64,000 bases of DNA from Paenibacillus silvestris (GTDB taxonomy: Bacteria; Bacillota; Bacilli; Paenibacillales; NBRC-103111). The position numbers were made by a program, and so were the translations under genes. Location of the stretch: NCBI RefSeq assembly GCF_009882985.1, contig NZ_WTUZ01000021.1, forward strand, positions 233,510-297,509, read 5' to 3'. How positions within the stretch are numbered: the first letter of the stretch is position 1; the number at the start of each line of letters is the position of its first letter. A model generated the notes under the pieces. That model was not told the DNA's origin, did no database searches, and saw only the letters and a list, made by a program, of their open reading frames with translations. This document shows positions 44,282 to 53,027 of the stretch, one piece after another.

Positions 44282-44887
44282 ATGAAAATAGAACGCTTAA
44301 GTCAGGATAAGATACGGATTTTCCTAACATTCGATGACTTAACTGAACGCGGAATTCAAAAGGACGACATGTGGAGAGAGATCCCCAAAGTACACGAGTT
44401 ATTCAGTGAAATGATGGATCAAGCCTATTCAGAGCTCGGATTTGACCCGTCCGGACCTCTTGCTGTTGAGGTGTTTGCACTGCCAGCCCAGGGAATGGTT
44501 GTCATTGTGACAAGAGGCAAGCTTGATTTGTATGCGAATTCAGATTCGTATGATGATCATGAAGCTGAAGAAGTGTATGAGATGGAAGTAACGCTTGAAC
44601 AAAGCGATTTAGTCTCCTATGCGTTCCGTGACTTTGAAGATCTGCTGCGTGTCTCCAAAGTAATCAATCCGCTTCTCATTGAGGGCGGCACCCTTTATTC
44701 CTACAAAGGGAAATATATTTTACAACTAGAGCCTGTTGACCTTGAAGATACGAAGTACCAAGCGTTAATCGCGGTCCTGTCCGAATTCGGGGAAGCTGCT
44801 TCCGTAACACAAGCGGTGCTTGAAGAGTATGGGAAGACGATTATTGCCGATGACGCCGTGAAGGTGCTTTGTCAGCACTTTAAATAA
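44282..44887 (+). CDS. mecA: Adaptor protein MecA
   Basis: Adaptor that feeds targets such as ComK to ClpCP. 201 residues, with the N-terminal target-binding domain M-K-I-E-R-L-S-Q-D-K-I-R-I-F-L-T, an acidic linker, and the C-terminal ClpC-binding domain ending near L-C-Q-H-F. ATG 44282 with AAAGGAGGA; the frame is open upstream without support. Confidence 0.93.
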   Translation: MKIERLSQDKIRIFLTFDDLTERGIQKDDMWREIPKVHELFSEMMDQAYSELGFDPSGPLAVEVFALPAQGMVVIVTRGKLDLYANSDSYDDHEAEEVYEMEVTLEQSDLVSYAFRDFEDLLRVSKVINPLLIEGGTLYSYKGKYILQLEPVDLEDTKYQALIAVLSEFGEAASVTQAVLEEYGKTIIADDAVKVLCQHFK

Positions 44888-44922
44888 AGGCCATCCTCTT
44901 TTCTTTTGTTGTTGAATGAAAC

Positions 44923-44964
44923 AAGCATCTTCAAAAACAACCGTTTTTGTTGATGCTTTTTTTA
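44923..44964 (+). terminator. Intrinsic terminator of mecA
   Basis: AAGCATC / GATGCTT and CAAAAAC / GTTTTTG stacked stems, T7 tail. Confidence 0.88.
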
Positions 44965-45032
44965 ATTGGCTTTTTTATATGAGATAGAAAGTGGTTTTGC
45001 ATCCTTGCGAAGAGATGATGGGGGAGAAAATC

Positions 45033-46541
45033 ATGACGAATTTAGAGCATAAGCGCCTAGCGCCAACGTTGGCAGCGGTTGATTTGGACAGTTTGCTAAG
45101 CTACTACCAGAAACAGATGCGAGAAGAAGCTTATTTATATTTGCAAAAAAGGGGAATTACCGAAGAGACCGCGCAATTGTTTCGGATTGGTTTTGAAATC
45201 GGAAAAATCGGGTTCTACGTCGATCAGAATCAACTGGGCGATTACTTTGAACACAGAGTGATCCTGCCCATTCGTAATTACGAGGGCGAAATTGTCGACT
45301 TAATCGGACGTTCTGTTGATAATAAGGAGCCGAAATATAAGGCCTTGTATGGGGTTGACCAGTATCTTTTTAATTACGATGCCATGGAAGATTCGGATGA
45401 AGTCATTTTGTGCAGTGGCATTTTCGATGTGCTTTCTCTTACGCAGGCCAAAGTCCCGGCTGTTTGTGTACCGGATTATGGGATATTCAAAGAACACCAT
45501 CTTTCCCTGTTTACAGGAAAACGTGTATACATTTGTATGGGGAACGATGAGTACGGGCGGAGAGAGTCTACACGGATTGAATCCGTCTTACGAGAACAAG
45601 GAAACGAAACGTATATTATTTCCTTGCCAGAGACCATTCGCGACATCAATGATCTATTCGTAAGAGCTAAGAGTCCGGTAGAGACATTCCTCACACTGGT
45701 TAATCAATCTGTTGAAGAGGCTATGTTAGCTCCTGTAGCGCCAGATATTAAGAATAGCACGGTTTATTTGGAAGAATACATGAAGAGATTCCGTGGGCAG
45801 GTAGCCTCGATTCGAACGGGCTTTGACAAACTGGACACGCTCCTATTCGGTGGCTTTGGAAATGGCTTGTATCTTCTTGCGGGATCAGGATCTATAGGCA
45901 AAAGCATGCTGCTGAAGCAAATGGCTGATCATATCGCACTTGAAGAAACTCCAGTCATATTTGTTTCCTGGGACATGACGAATTTTGAATTATGGTCTCG
46001 CAGCATCGCGCGGATTATTGGTGTAGCACCTCAGAAGGTGCTTGGCGGGAAAATAGATCCCGAACAAGTGGCTGAGGCGAATAAGCAGTACGCCAAAATT
46101 AGTAAGATGTTGTGGATGCTTGAGTGTACGATGAGTACAACGCTCGATCAAGTAGCTGCTAACATAGAAAGAATAGCCGTCATCGTGGGCAAAGAACCTG
46201 TTATTTTCATCGATCATTTGCAGCGAATTCCGATGGGCGAAGGTGCGGCGGCGCTGACTTGGCAACAGCAACAGGCGGCCATAGCGTTTACGCTTAAGCA
46301 GTGGTCCCGGGAATGGGATTGTCCGATTATCGCAGCAACTGCTCTGGAGTTAGGCGAAGATAACGTACCAGACCGTGTGCAGGCTTCTGCTGATGTCGTG
46401 ATGATTATGCAACCTGTGAAATCGGATGTGGATGGTCAACAGGCGATTTCGCTTGCACTAACGAAGAACAGAAATGGCACAATAGGGAATATCCCTCTCG
46501 TTTTCCATAATGATTGTGCACTTTTTACGGATAAATCATAG
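45033..46541 (+). CDS. Primase-helicase-like fusion: Toprim_N, degenerate Toprim, DnaB-type ATPase
   Basis: 502 residues. The first ~120 residues match the DnaG core N-domain (Y-L-Q-K-R-G-I, F-R-I-G-F, H-R-V-I-L-P-I), followed by a Toprim fold in which the expected Glu is Ser128 (L-C-S-G-I-F-D-V) and the first Asp of DxD is Gly170 (M-G-N-D-E-Y-G). From ~255 a RecA-like DnaB domain has Walker A G284-S-G-S-I-G-K-S291 and Walker B I-F-I-D394; the usual helicase S-L-E-M box is S-W-D-M. No CHC2 zinc finger. It recalls T7 gp4/Twinkle-type proteins with a dead primase. ATG 45033 after GGGGGAG; GTG 44991 is less likely. Role unknown. Confidence 0.75.
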   Translation: MTNLEHKRLAPTLAAVDLDSLLSYYQKQMREEAYLYLQKRGITEETAQLFRIGFEIGKIGFYVDQNQLGDYFEHRVILPIRNYEGEIVDLIGRSVDNKEPKYKALYGVDQYLFNYDAMEDSDEVILCSGIFDVLSLTQAKVPAVCVPDYGIFKEHHLSLFTGKRVYICMGNDEYGRRESTRIESVLREQGNETYIISLPETIRDINDLFVRAKSPVETFLTLVNQSVEEAMLAPVAPDIKNSTVYLEEYMKRFRGQVASIRTGFDKLDTLLFGGFGNGLYLLAGSGSIGKSMLLKQMADHIALEETPVIFVSWDMTNFELWSRSIARIIGVAPQKVLGGKIDPEQVAEANKQYAKISKMLWMLECTMSTTLDQVAANIERIAVIVGKEPVIFIDHLQRIPMGEGAAALTWQQQQAAIAFTLKQWSREWDCPIIAATALELGEDNVPDRVQASADVVMIMQPVKSDVDGQQAISLALTKNRNGTIGNIPLVFHNDCALFTDKS

Positions 46542-46632
46542 AAATATCGTTCCAAAATGACTATAATGTAAGATGACATAACTGTACTGAGGGTACTTCA
46601 TAACTACTTCTAGCATAAGGGGGAAGCCGCAT

Positions 46633-47328
46633 TTGCAAATATTACCGATTGTTCTTGCAGCCGTAGCCCCAGGTCTCTCACTGCTTGCATACTTTTATTT
46701 AAAAGATCGTTACGAAACGGAACCCATCCATTTGGTTATCCGCATGTTCTTATTTGGTGTGCTGCTCGTATATCCAACGATGGTGCTTCAGAATGCTCTG
46801 ATTCAGGAAGTAGGCGAGGGTACCTTTATTTCGTCGTTTCTCCTATCGGGGGGCATTGAAGAGTTCATGAAATGGTTCATTCTGTATCATTTGATCTTCA
46901 GGCATGAAGCCTTTGATGAACCTTATGACGGGATCGTATACGCGGTTGCGGTAAGCTTGGGTTACGCGACTTTAGAAAATATCATATATGCTTTCTTAAA
47001 TGCAGCATCTTTCTCTGCGCTAATGATCCGCGCTCTTCTGCCGGTTTCGGCGCATGCGCTTTTCGGAGTCATGATGGGCTATTACTTGGGGAAGGCCAAA
47101 TTCGTTCCTCACAAGGCCCAGAAGTATCTGTGGTTCTCGCTCCTGCTGCCGATTTTCTGGCATGGATTGTTTGACTACATCCTGCTCTTCTTTAAATCCA
47201 ACTGGATCTGGGTCATGATACCGGTAATGACATTTCTATGGATTCGTACCATTTGGCGGGTTGACCGGGCAAATGCTCATTCGCCGCTGCGCGTCGCATC
47301 AGCAGATGAGAAGATTAAAATGAGTTAA
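46633..47328 (+). CDS. prsW: Intramembrane protease PrsW
   Basis: Glutamic-type membrane protease that in Bacillus makes the first cut of anti-sigma factor RsiW. 231 residues, about eight helices, with G-G-I-E-E-F-M-K-W (catalytic Glu pair), Y-A-T-L-E-N and H-A-L-F-G-V and late F-W-H-G-L-F-D motifs. TTG start with AAGGGGGAAG. In B. subtilis prsW is followed by sleB and ypeB; here a small gene lies between. Confidence 0.93.
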   Translation: MQILPIVLAAVAPGLSLLAYFYLKDRYETEPIHLVIRMFLFGVLLVYPTMVLQNALIQEVGEGTFISSFLLSGGIEEFMKWFILYHLIFRHEAFDEPYDGIVYAVAVSLGYATLENIIYAFLNAASFSALMIRALLPVSAHALFGVMMGYYLGKAKFVPHKAQKYLWFSLLLPIFWHGLFDYILLFFKSNWIWVMIPVMTFLWIRTIWRVDRANAHSPLRVASADEKIKMS

Positions 47329-47351
47329 TTTGGGCAATACTGGACATTATA
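47322..47351 (+). promoter_or_regulatory. Possible sigma-G promoter before the small gene and ypeB
   Basis: CATTATA (47345-47351) fits the sigma-G -10 consensus; GAGTT 18 bases upstream is a poor -35. It would serve the 51-residue gene and ypeB, which is sigma-G dependent in Bacillus. Confidence 0.25.
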
Positions 47352-47399
47352 GAAGGCGATTCCTGGCTCAAAGAGCTTGGAACTACCGGGAGGGTGTAC

Positions 47400-47555
47400 A
47401 TGTCCATAACACGAGTGAAAGTAAAGATCCGCTGCAGACAATGCGGGGAAAAGTTCGTGCTGAAAGGTAAGAGAGAAAAAGGTAAGATCGAAACAGGATT
47501 TAGGCAATGTATTTGCAGCAATGAGCATGATTTCGAAATAGAGACAGACGAATAA
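47400..47555 (+). CDS. Small cysteine-pair (zinc-ribbon-like) protein
   Basis: 51 residues: M-S-I-T-R-V-K-V-K-I-R-C-R-Q-C-G, then a basic loop and C-I-C-S-N-E-H. The C-x2-C and C-x-C...H arrangement suggests a bound zinc. ATG preceded by GGGAGGG at a good distance, and a strong terminator follows, so it looks like a real gene despite its size. It occupies the place of sleB between prsW and ypeB. Function unknown. Confidence 0.7.
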   Translation: MSITRVKVKIRCRQCGEKFVLKGKREKGKIETGFRQCICSNEHDFEIETDE

Positions 47556-47557
47556 TG

Positions 47558-47590
47558 AGAGGCCATTCTTTATGAATAGGCCTCTTTTTT
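47558..47590 (+). terminator. Intrinsic terminator
   Basis: GAGGCCATTC / GAATAGGCCTC hairpin with T6 between the small gene and ypeB. Confidence 0.88.
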
Positions 47591-47664
47591 GTTGTCATTC
47601 TTGTATAAACCTGTCTATTCGCGCAAAAACTAAGCCAAGTTTAGGGGATGAAAGGGGTATTCAC

Positions 47665-49038
47665 GTGTATAAAAGATTGAGCATTGTCATGTTTCCATTC
47701 CTTTTGATTGCTTTAATCGGTGCGTCCGTTTGGGGGTACTTGGAGCATCAGGAGAAAAATACGATTTTGATTAAAGCAGAGAACCAATATCAGCGCGCTT
47801 TCCATGATCTCTCTTTCCATATGGACAAACTGCATACGGAGTTAGGAAACACGCTTGCTGTTAACTCGACGGCTGAGCCTTCCTACCGCAAAGGGCTTGT
47901 GAATGTGTGGCGGTTGACCAGTCAGGCACAGGGGGATATCACACAGCTTCCATTAACACTGCTGCCTTTTAACAAAACTGAGGATTTCTTGGCGAATATG
48001 GCTAATTACTCTTACCGAATGTCAGTTCGAGATATGACCAAGCAGCCGTTAACGGAGAGTGAAATAAAAACGCTAAGTTCGCTTTACGATCATTCCGCCG
48101 AGATTACGAAGGAGATACGCGGAGTCCAGGATAAAGTAATGACGAACAATTTGCGCTGGATGGACGTAGAACTGGCACTTGCTTCGGAGAATGAAGTGCA
48201 TGATAATGCGATCATTGACGGTTTCTCCATCGTAGACAAAAAAGTAGGCGCCTATGAGGAGTTGAACTGGGGACCAGGCAGTATGGGGATGCTTTCCCAG
48301 AAAAAGATTAGCATGCTGTCCGGCAATGATATGACGGCAGATCAGATTAAGCAAAAAGCGGCTCAATTCCTTGGTCAATCCGATACAGCTGCTATGCAAG
48401 TGGTAGAAAACGGCGGGAATTCGCCTGAGAATCAAAGCTTCAGTGTTGTGGTCCCGAGCGGAACAAACGGAGCTGATAATGTTCAAATGGATTTTACGAA
48501 AAAAGGCGGTCAACTGATTTATTTCATGAAGCCGCGAGACGTCAAAGAGTCGAAGTTTGACCTTCGGCAAGCCCGTGATATATCAAATGAGTTTCTGGAT
48601 CAACATGAATATAAAGATATGAGTGCTGTAAGTTATGATCAATATCAAAACATTGCGAATATAATTTTCGCTAAGCGTGAGAAAGATGTGACCATTTATC
48701 CGCAACAAATTAGTGTTAAGGTTGCACTGGACACGCTTGAAGTGATTGGACTTCAAGCAGCTGATTATATTTATGGACAGGTTCAGCGGAATATTGGACA
48801 ACCCAAAATTACAGCGGCTGAAGCACGGAAGCAACTTAGTCCGAATATGAAAGTGACGGCGGAATCTCTTGCTATCATCAAAAATGATCTAGATGAAGAG
48901 GTTCTCTGTCATGAATTTGTCGGGAAAATGAACAATAATTTATATCGTGTGTATATCAATGGTGATTTAGGAATGGAAGAGAGAATCGAAACGATTCGTC
49001 CAGATCAAGCGCAAGCTGCTGCAGAAAAAGCAACATAA
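47665..49038 (+). CDS. ypeB: Germination protein YpeB
   Basis: Needed for stability and localisation of cortex-lytic enzyme SleB. 457 residues: N-terminal membrane helix (about 7-25), a helical N-domain, and three PepSY-type repeats (about 205-450; e.g. A-A-Q-F-L-G-Q, I-S-N-E-F-L-D-Q-H, E-E-V-L-C-H-E-F-V-G-K). GTG 47665 with AAAGGGG; the frame is open 31 codons further upstream but crosses the preceding terminator. sleB, normally adjacent, is not in this window. Confidence 0.92.
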   Translation: MYKRLSIVMFPFLLIALIGASVWGYLEHQEKNTILIKAENQYQRAFHDLSFHMDKLHTELGNTLAVNSTAEPSYRKGLVNVWRLTSQAQGDITQLPLTLLPFNKTEDFLANMANYSYRMSVRDMTKQPLTESEIKTLSSLYDHSAEITKEIRGVQDKVMTNNLRWMDVELALASENEVHDNAIIDGFSIVDKKVGAYEELNWGPGSMGMLSQKKISMLSGNDMTADQIKQKAAQFLGQSDTAAMQVVENGGNSPENQSFSVVVPSGTNGADNVQMDFTKKGGQLIYFMKPRDVKESKFDLRQARDISNEFLDQHEYKDMSAVSYDQYQNIANIIFAKREKDVTIYPQQISVKVALDTLEVIGLQAADYIYGQVQRNIGQPKITAAEARKQLSPNMKVTAESLAIIKNDLDEEVLCHEFVGKMNNNLYRVYINGDLGMEERIETIRPDQAQAAAEKAT

Positions 49039-49045
49039 AGTCGAA

Positions 49046-49080
49046 AAAAGAAGCGGGTTCGAGCCCAGCTTCTTTTTTTT
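49046..49080 (+). terminator. Intrinsic terminator of ypeB
   Basis: AAGAAGC / GCTTCTT stem with inner GG/CC pairs and T8. Confidence 0.85.
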
Positions 49081-49141
49081 GCTATTCAAATAAGAGCGGC
49101 GTGGTATAATTGTGTCATAATATGTTTCGGAGGTGCAGGGA

Positions 49142-49795
49142 TTGCTGCCCAAGGTTAACCAAATTTTACATATACAAGTAAACAGCATTGATGATGAAGA
49201 ATCAAGGATTGAATACAAATCCAGAATTGCCGATGTAACGGATAGCTCAATCGTTATAGAAATTCCGATCAATGAGCAATCGGGTCGACTCAAGAAGCTG
49301 TATTATGGCGATGAGTTAAGCACCTTTTATATTGAACAAGGCGGCGTGAAACATTACTTTACAACAACAGTAACTGGTTTTCGCGAAGATGTGATTCGGC
49401 TTGTTGAACTTCATAAGCCCGAGCCTGAAGCAATTACGCAAGTGCAACGCAGAAGCTTTCTAAGAGTACCTGCTGAACTGGAAATCGCGGTCAAGGTATC
49501 CGACCAAATTCAATTTATCGGCATGACCGACGATGTAGGCGGAGGCGGCATTTCAGTGGTTTATGATGGCCAAATTCCGCTAGGTATCAACACAACTATT
49601 TCCTGCTGGCTCCTTGTTCCATACAAAAATGGAAACATTGAGCATATCCCGTTTAGCGGCGAAGTTGTGCGCGTCAAAAAATTGGAAACTGGCAAGCAGC
49701 TCGCCATGGTTAGATTTGTTGAAATTTTGGATAGAGAGCGCCAGAAACTAATTCGTTTTTGTTTTGAACGCCAGATGGATTTCCGGAAAAGATAA
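49142..49795 (+). CDS. PilZ-domain cyclic di-GMP receptor (YpfA/MotI type)
   Basis: 217 residues, the same length as B. subtilis YpfA, a cyclic di-GMP-dependent flagellar brake. An N-terminal YcgR-like beta domain (about 1-95) precedes a PilZ domain with Q-R-R-S-F-L-R-V-P (RxxxR motif) and T-D-D-V-G-G-G-G-I (the D/NxSxxG motif with Gly where Ser is usual). TTG 49142 follows GGAGGTG by 6 bases. The window also encodes a diguanylate cyclase (16279). Confidence 0.88.
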   Translation: MLPKVNQILHIQVNSIDDEESRIEYKSRIADVTDSSIVIEIPINEQSGRLKKLYYGDELSTFYIEQGGVKHYFTTTVTGFREDVIRLVELHKPEPEAITQVQRRSFLRVPAELEIAVKVSDQIQFIGMTDDVGGGGISVVYDGQIPLGINTTISCWLLVPYKNGNIEHIPFSGEVVRVKKLETGKQLAMVRFVEILDRERQKLIRFCFERQMDFRKR

Positions 49796-49903
49796 TAGAG
49801 GATCTTTTGACTTTGTCAAAAGTCTCTCTGCTTGTAAGCATGAGAGTTAGCTCGCATGGGTATACTACCAAACAATATGCCTATTCGAGCAGGTGAAAAG
49901 CTC

Positions 49904-50128
49904 ATGTCCAAAGATCGGGAAGCGAAGTCCTATGAGCAGTTGTTTATCCTCTTCTCTGCGAAAGTAGAAAAGGTGATTATTCGGACAACGCTTGTATGTT
50001 TTATCGTGCTTATTTGTGTGCAGCTTTTACTCCAAATCCCTTATATACGCAAGCATTTTACGAGGGTTGAACCGCTAGAAGGAAAGCCTTATATGATGCC
50101 CCAAAATGGGAAGGGAGAGCGCTCTTAA
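49904..50128 (+). CDS. Small YpfB-like (DUF5359) membrane protein
   Basis: 74 residues with one membrane helix (about 25-45). Its position between the PilZ gene and cmk equals that of ypfB in B. subtilis, and it has the K-V-E-K-V-I-I-R type stretch before the helix. ATG 49904 with AGGTGAAAAG; an in-frame ATG at 49856 lacks an RBS. Function unknown. Confidence 0.7.
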   Translation: MSKDREAKSYEQLFILFSAKVEKVIIRTTLVCFIVLICVQLLLQIPYIRKHFTRVEPLEGKPYMMPQNGKGERS

Positions 50129-50163
50129 GCATGTCAGCAAGCAATCTATTATGCGTCCAAGTT

Positions 50164-50192
50164 TTGCATATACCTAGGTAGTGTGATATAAT
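50164..50192 (+). promoter_or_regulatory. Sigma-A promoter of cmk with extended -10
   Basis: TTGCAT (50164-50169), 17 bases, TATAAT (50187-50192), with TG one base before the -10. Confidence 0.7.
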
Positions 50193-50204
50193 TTGAATCA
50201 ATTA

Positions 50205-50225
50205 GCAGGCAGTGCCTGCTTTTTT
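50205..50225 (+). terminator. Terminator in the cmk leader
   Basis: Perfect GCAGGC-AGT-GCCTGC hairpin with T7, about 6-8 bases after the predicted start of the cmk transcript. It may instead end the upstream ypfB-like transcript. Confidence 0.85.
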
Positions 50226-50267
50226 GTTCGTAAGGTATTGTTGAGTATCGTTGGGAGGAACAGCAGC

Positions 50268-50951
50268 TTGGATAAGTTCAATATTGCCATTGATGGACCT
50301 GCTGGAGCCGGTAAAAGTACCATCGCTCGGCTTGTTGCCGGGGCGCTTGGATTCGTTTACGTGGATACAGGAGCCATGTATCGGGCAGTAACATGGAAAG
50401 TACAGCAAGAAGGGCTGCTACCTGAGCAAGAGACAGAAGTGGCTGCTATGGCCAATCGCATGAAGATTGAGCTAATTCCTGGAGAAGAAGGCCAACAGGT
50501 ATTTGTCGATGGTGTTGATGTGACGAAAGCAATCCGCACAACAGCCATTACAGATCATGTTTCCCAAATTGCCAGTTATGGCGCGGTACGTGAACTGCTG
50601 GTTTCCCTGCAGAAACAAATGGCGATTTCCAGAGGTGTGGTCATGGATGGCCGGGATATCGGCACTCATGTCATGCCGGATGCAGAAATCAAGGTATTTC
50701 TAACAGCCAGCGTAAAGGAACGCGCAGAGCGACGCTTCAAAGAGATGCAAAGCAGCGGTACTTGTACACTGACGCTCTCCGAACTTGAACAGGACATCGC
50801 TCGTAGGGACCAATTGGACCAAGATCGAGAGATTTCTCCGCTCAGACGTGCTCATGACGCTGTATTGATGGACAGCACCTCAATGACAATTGAAGAAGTT
50901 GTGGACGAAATACTTGGGCTTTGCAAAGACAAAGTCGGGGGTGGCAAATAA
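50268..50951 (+). CDS. cmk: Cytidylate kinase
   Basis: Phosphorylates CMP and dCMP. 227 residues: P-loop G-P-A-G-A-G-K-S-T, the nucleotide-monophosphate motif Y-V-D-T-G-A-M-Y-R, M-D-G-R-D-I-G-T-H-V and the R-R-D-Q-x-D-Q-D-R-E-x-S-P-L lid. TTG 50268 follows GGGAGGA and gives the normal N-terminus; upstream in-frame codons cross the leader terminator. Confidence 0.95.
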   Translation: MDKFNIAIDGPAGAGKSTIARLVAGALGFVYVDTGAMYRAVTWKVQQEGLLPEQETEVAAMANRMKIELIPGEEGQQVFVDGVDVTKAIRTTAITDHVSQIASYGAVRELLVSLQKQMAISRGVVMDGRDIGTHVMPDAEIKVFLTASVKERAERRFKEMQSSGTCTLTLSELEQDIARRDQLDQDREISPLRRAHDAVLMDSTSMTIEEVVDEILGLCKDKVGGGK

Positions 50952-50952
50952 G

Positions 50953-51534
50953 ATGCTGTATCGCATCGGCAGGGCCTTGTTTCGTTGCTTTTTCACCTTG
51001 TTCTTCCGGTTACGTGCCATTGGCATGGAAAATGTCCCAAAACAGGGTGCAGTAGTGCTTTGCGGCAATCATACAAGTGTATTAGATCCTCCATTATTAG
51101 GAACACCGCTGAAACGTATGGTGCATTTTATGGCGAAAGCCGAACTATTCGATATTCCTGTGTTGGGCGCAGCCATTTCTAAAGTCGGCGCTTTTCCAGT
51201 TAAACGCGGTGGAGTAAGCAGAGAATCGATCCGTCTAGCGGTGCAATTGCTCCGCGATGGTAATATGTTAGGCGTTTTCCCAGAAGGTTCGCGTAATAAC
51301 GCTGGGGGAATGGGCAAGAAGGGCGCTGCCTCGCTTGCTCTGAAATCTGGTGCTGCTGTCGTTCCTGTGGCAATTGTTGGTACTTATTCATTATTCCGCC
51401 GCATGACCATCGTATACGGCAAACCACTTGATTTGAGTGCTTATGCGGGAGCTAGCTCAGAAGATCTGGAGCTGGCGACTGAAGCCATTATGAAAGAAAT
51501 TCGCCGCTTACACAGTACATATAGCAAGGCATAG
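50953..51534 (+). CDS. plsC: 1-acyl-sn-glycerol-3-phosphate acyltransferase
   Basis: Makes phosphatidic acid from lysophosphatidic acid at the membrane. 193 residues with the acyltransferase motifs N-H-T-S-V-L-D (HX4D), F-P-V-K-R-G, V-F-P-E-G-S-R and V-P-V-A-I-V-G. ATG 50953 one base after the cmk stop, GGGGGTGG upstream, so cotranscribed with cmk. Confidence 0.92.
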   Translation: MLYRIGRALFRCFFTLFFRLRAIGMENVPKQGAVVLCGNHTSVLDPPLLGTPLKRMVHFMAKAELFDIPVLGAAISKVGAFPVKRGGVSRESIRLAVQLLRDGNMLGVFPEGSRNNAGGMGKKGAASLALKSGAAVVPVAIVGTYSLFRRMTIVYGKPLDLSAYAGASSEDLELATEAIMKEIRRLHSTYSKA

Positions 51535-51686
51535 GCCACATGTATGGAAATGAAAGCTTGGAATTATACTATCTTCAAAAGCGAATGATTAAGATTGTTT
51601 TGTTTGAAACAGAGTAGAAGCTTACATACTGCTTTGTGACTTATAAATTATTTTTTTGTTGGTTGTAATTAGAGGAGGCTAATCTC

Positions 51687-52997
51687 ATGTCAGATGAAGT
51701 AAAAGTTCAAGATCAAACGCAAGAAGCTCAAGAAACAGCCGTATCGCAAGCAGAAGCGGAGCATGCCATGAACAATGTTGCTGTGCTGAAGAAAGGCGCT
51801 ACCGTGAAAGGCAAAATCGTTAAGGTAGACGCAGATCAAGCCTTCGTGGATATCGGTTACAAATACGATGGTGTTATTCCGGTTCGCGAACTATCTTCCG
51901 TTAGCTTGGAAGATGCAGGTCAAGCGGTACAGCTTGGACAAGAAGTAGAACTGAAAGTCGTTTCTATCAATGACGCGAAAGAAACTTTGGTTCTTTCCAA
52001 ACGTGTTGTAGACAGCGAAAAAGCTTGGGAAACACTTCAAGGTCAATTGGAAAGCAAAGAAATTATCGAAGCTTCCGTTGCTGAAGTTGTTAAAGGCGGT
52101 TTAGTAGTGGATATCGGCGTACGCGGTTTCGTACCTGCTTCCATGGTTGAGCGTCAATTCGTTGAAGATTTCTCCTCCTACAAAGGCCGCACATTGCGTC
52201 TTCGTGTGAAAGAAATCGATCGCGAGAAAAACAAAGTCATCCTTTCACAAAAAGATGTATTGGATGAAGAATTCGAAGCAAACAAAAAGAAAATCATCGA
52301 AGGATTGCAAGTAGGACAAGTTCTAGACGGAACTGTTCAACGCTTGACTCAATTCGGTGCATTTATTGATATCGGTGGTATCGACGGTTTGGTTCACATT
52401 TCCGAACTAGCTTGGCACCATGTAGATCAAGCTTCTGATGTTGTTAAAGAAGGCGACAAAGTGAAAGTGCAAATCCTTAAACTTGATCCGTCCAACGACA
52501 AAATCAGCCTTAGCATCAAAGCTACACAAGCAGGCCCTTGGTCCAATGTGGAGAATGATTTCAAAGCTGGCGACATCGTAACAGGTACTGTGAAACGTCT
52601 TGCTGCTTTTGGCGCATTCGTTGAAGTAGCTCCTGGTGTTGAAGGTCTTGTGCATATTTCCCAAATCGCTCACCGTCACATCGGAACGCCTCATGAAGTA
52701 TTGAAAGAAGGCCAAGAAGTTCAAGTGAAAATTTTGGAAATCAATGCCAATGAGAAACGTGTTAGCCTAAGCATCAAAGAAACAGAAGAAGCTCCTGAAG
52801 CTCCTGCTGGCGCAGCTGCTCCGTCTGCTGCTAAACCAGAAAGAGAAAGACAACCTAGAGGCGACCGTGACCGCGGTAACAGCGCTAGCCACCAAAAAGA
52901 AATCGCTGGTAACGAGAACGTATCTTTAAGCAACCAAGGTCTATCCATGACACTTGGCGAGCGTTTCGGCGACAAACTTTCCAAATTTAAAAAGTAA
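51687..52997 (+). CDS. S1 RNA-binding domain protein (YpfD/RpsA-like)
   Basis: 436 residues with four S1 domains (about 37-106, 120-190, 211-280, 296-365), each with the V-D-I-G or F-G-A-F-V/I-D-I strand; the last two carry G-L-V-H-I-S. A Glu-rich start and an Ala/Pro then Arg/Asn-rich tail flank them. Firmicute homologues are called ribosomal protein S1-like but are not strictly needed for translation. ATG with AGAGGAGG. Same place downstream of cmk as B. subtilis ypfD. Confidence 0.92.
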   Translation: MSDEVKVQDQTQEAQETAVSQAEAEHAMNNVAVLKKGATVKGKIVKVDADQAFVDIGYKYDGVIPVRELSSVSLEDAGQAVQLGQEVELKVVSINDAKETLVLSKRVVDSEKAWETLQGQLESKEIIEASVAEVVKGGLVVDIGVRGFVPASMVERQFVEDFSSYKGRTLRLRVKEIDREKNKVILSQKDVLDEEFEANKKKIIEGLQVGQVLDGTVQRLTQFGAFIDIGGIDGLVHISELAWHHVDQASDVVKEGDKVKVQILKLDPSNDKISLSIKATQAGPWSNVENDFKAGDIVTGTVKRLAAFGAFVEVAPGVEGLVHISQIAHRHIGTPHEVLKEGQEVQVKILEINANEKRVSLSIKETEEAPEAPAGAAAPSAAKPERERQPRGDRDRGNSASHQKEIAGNENVSLSNQGLSMTLGERFGDKLSKFKK

Positions 52998-53027
52998 GTG
53001 ATACTTGATTTGTAGGAGGACCAAGGA

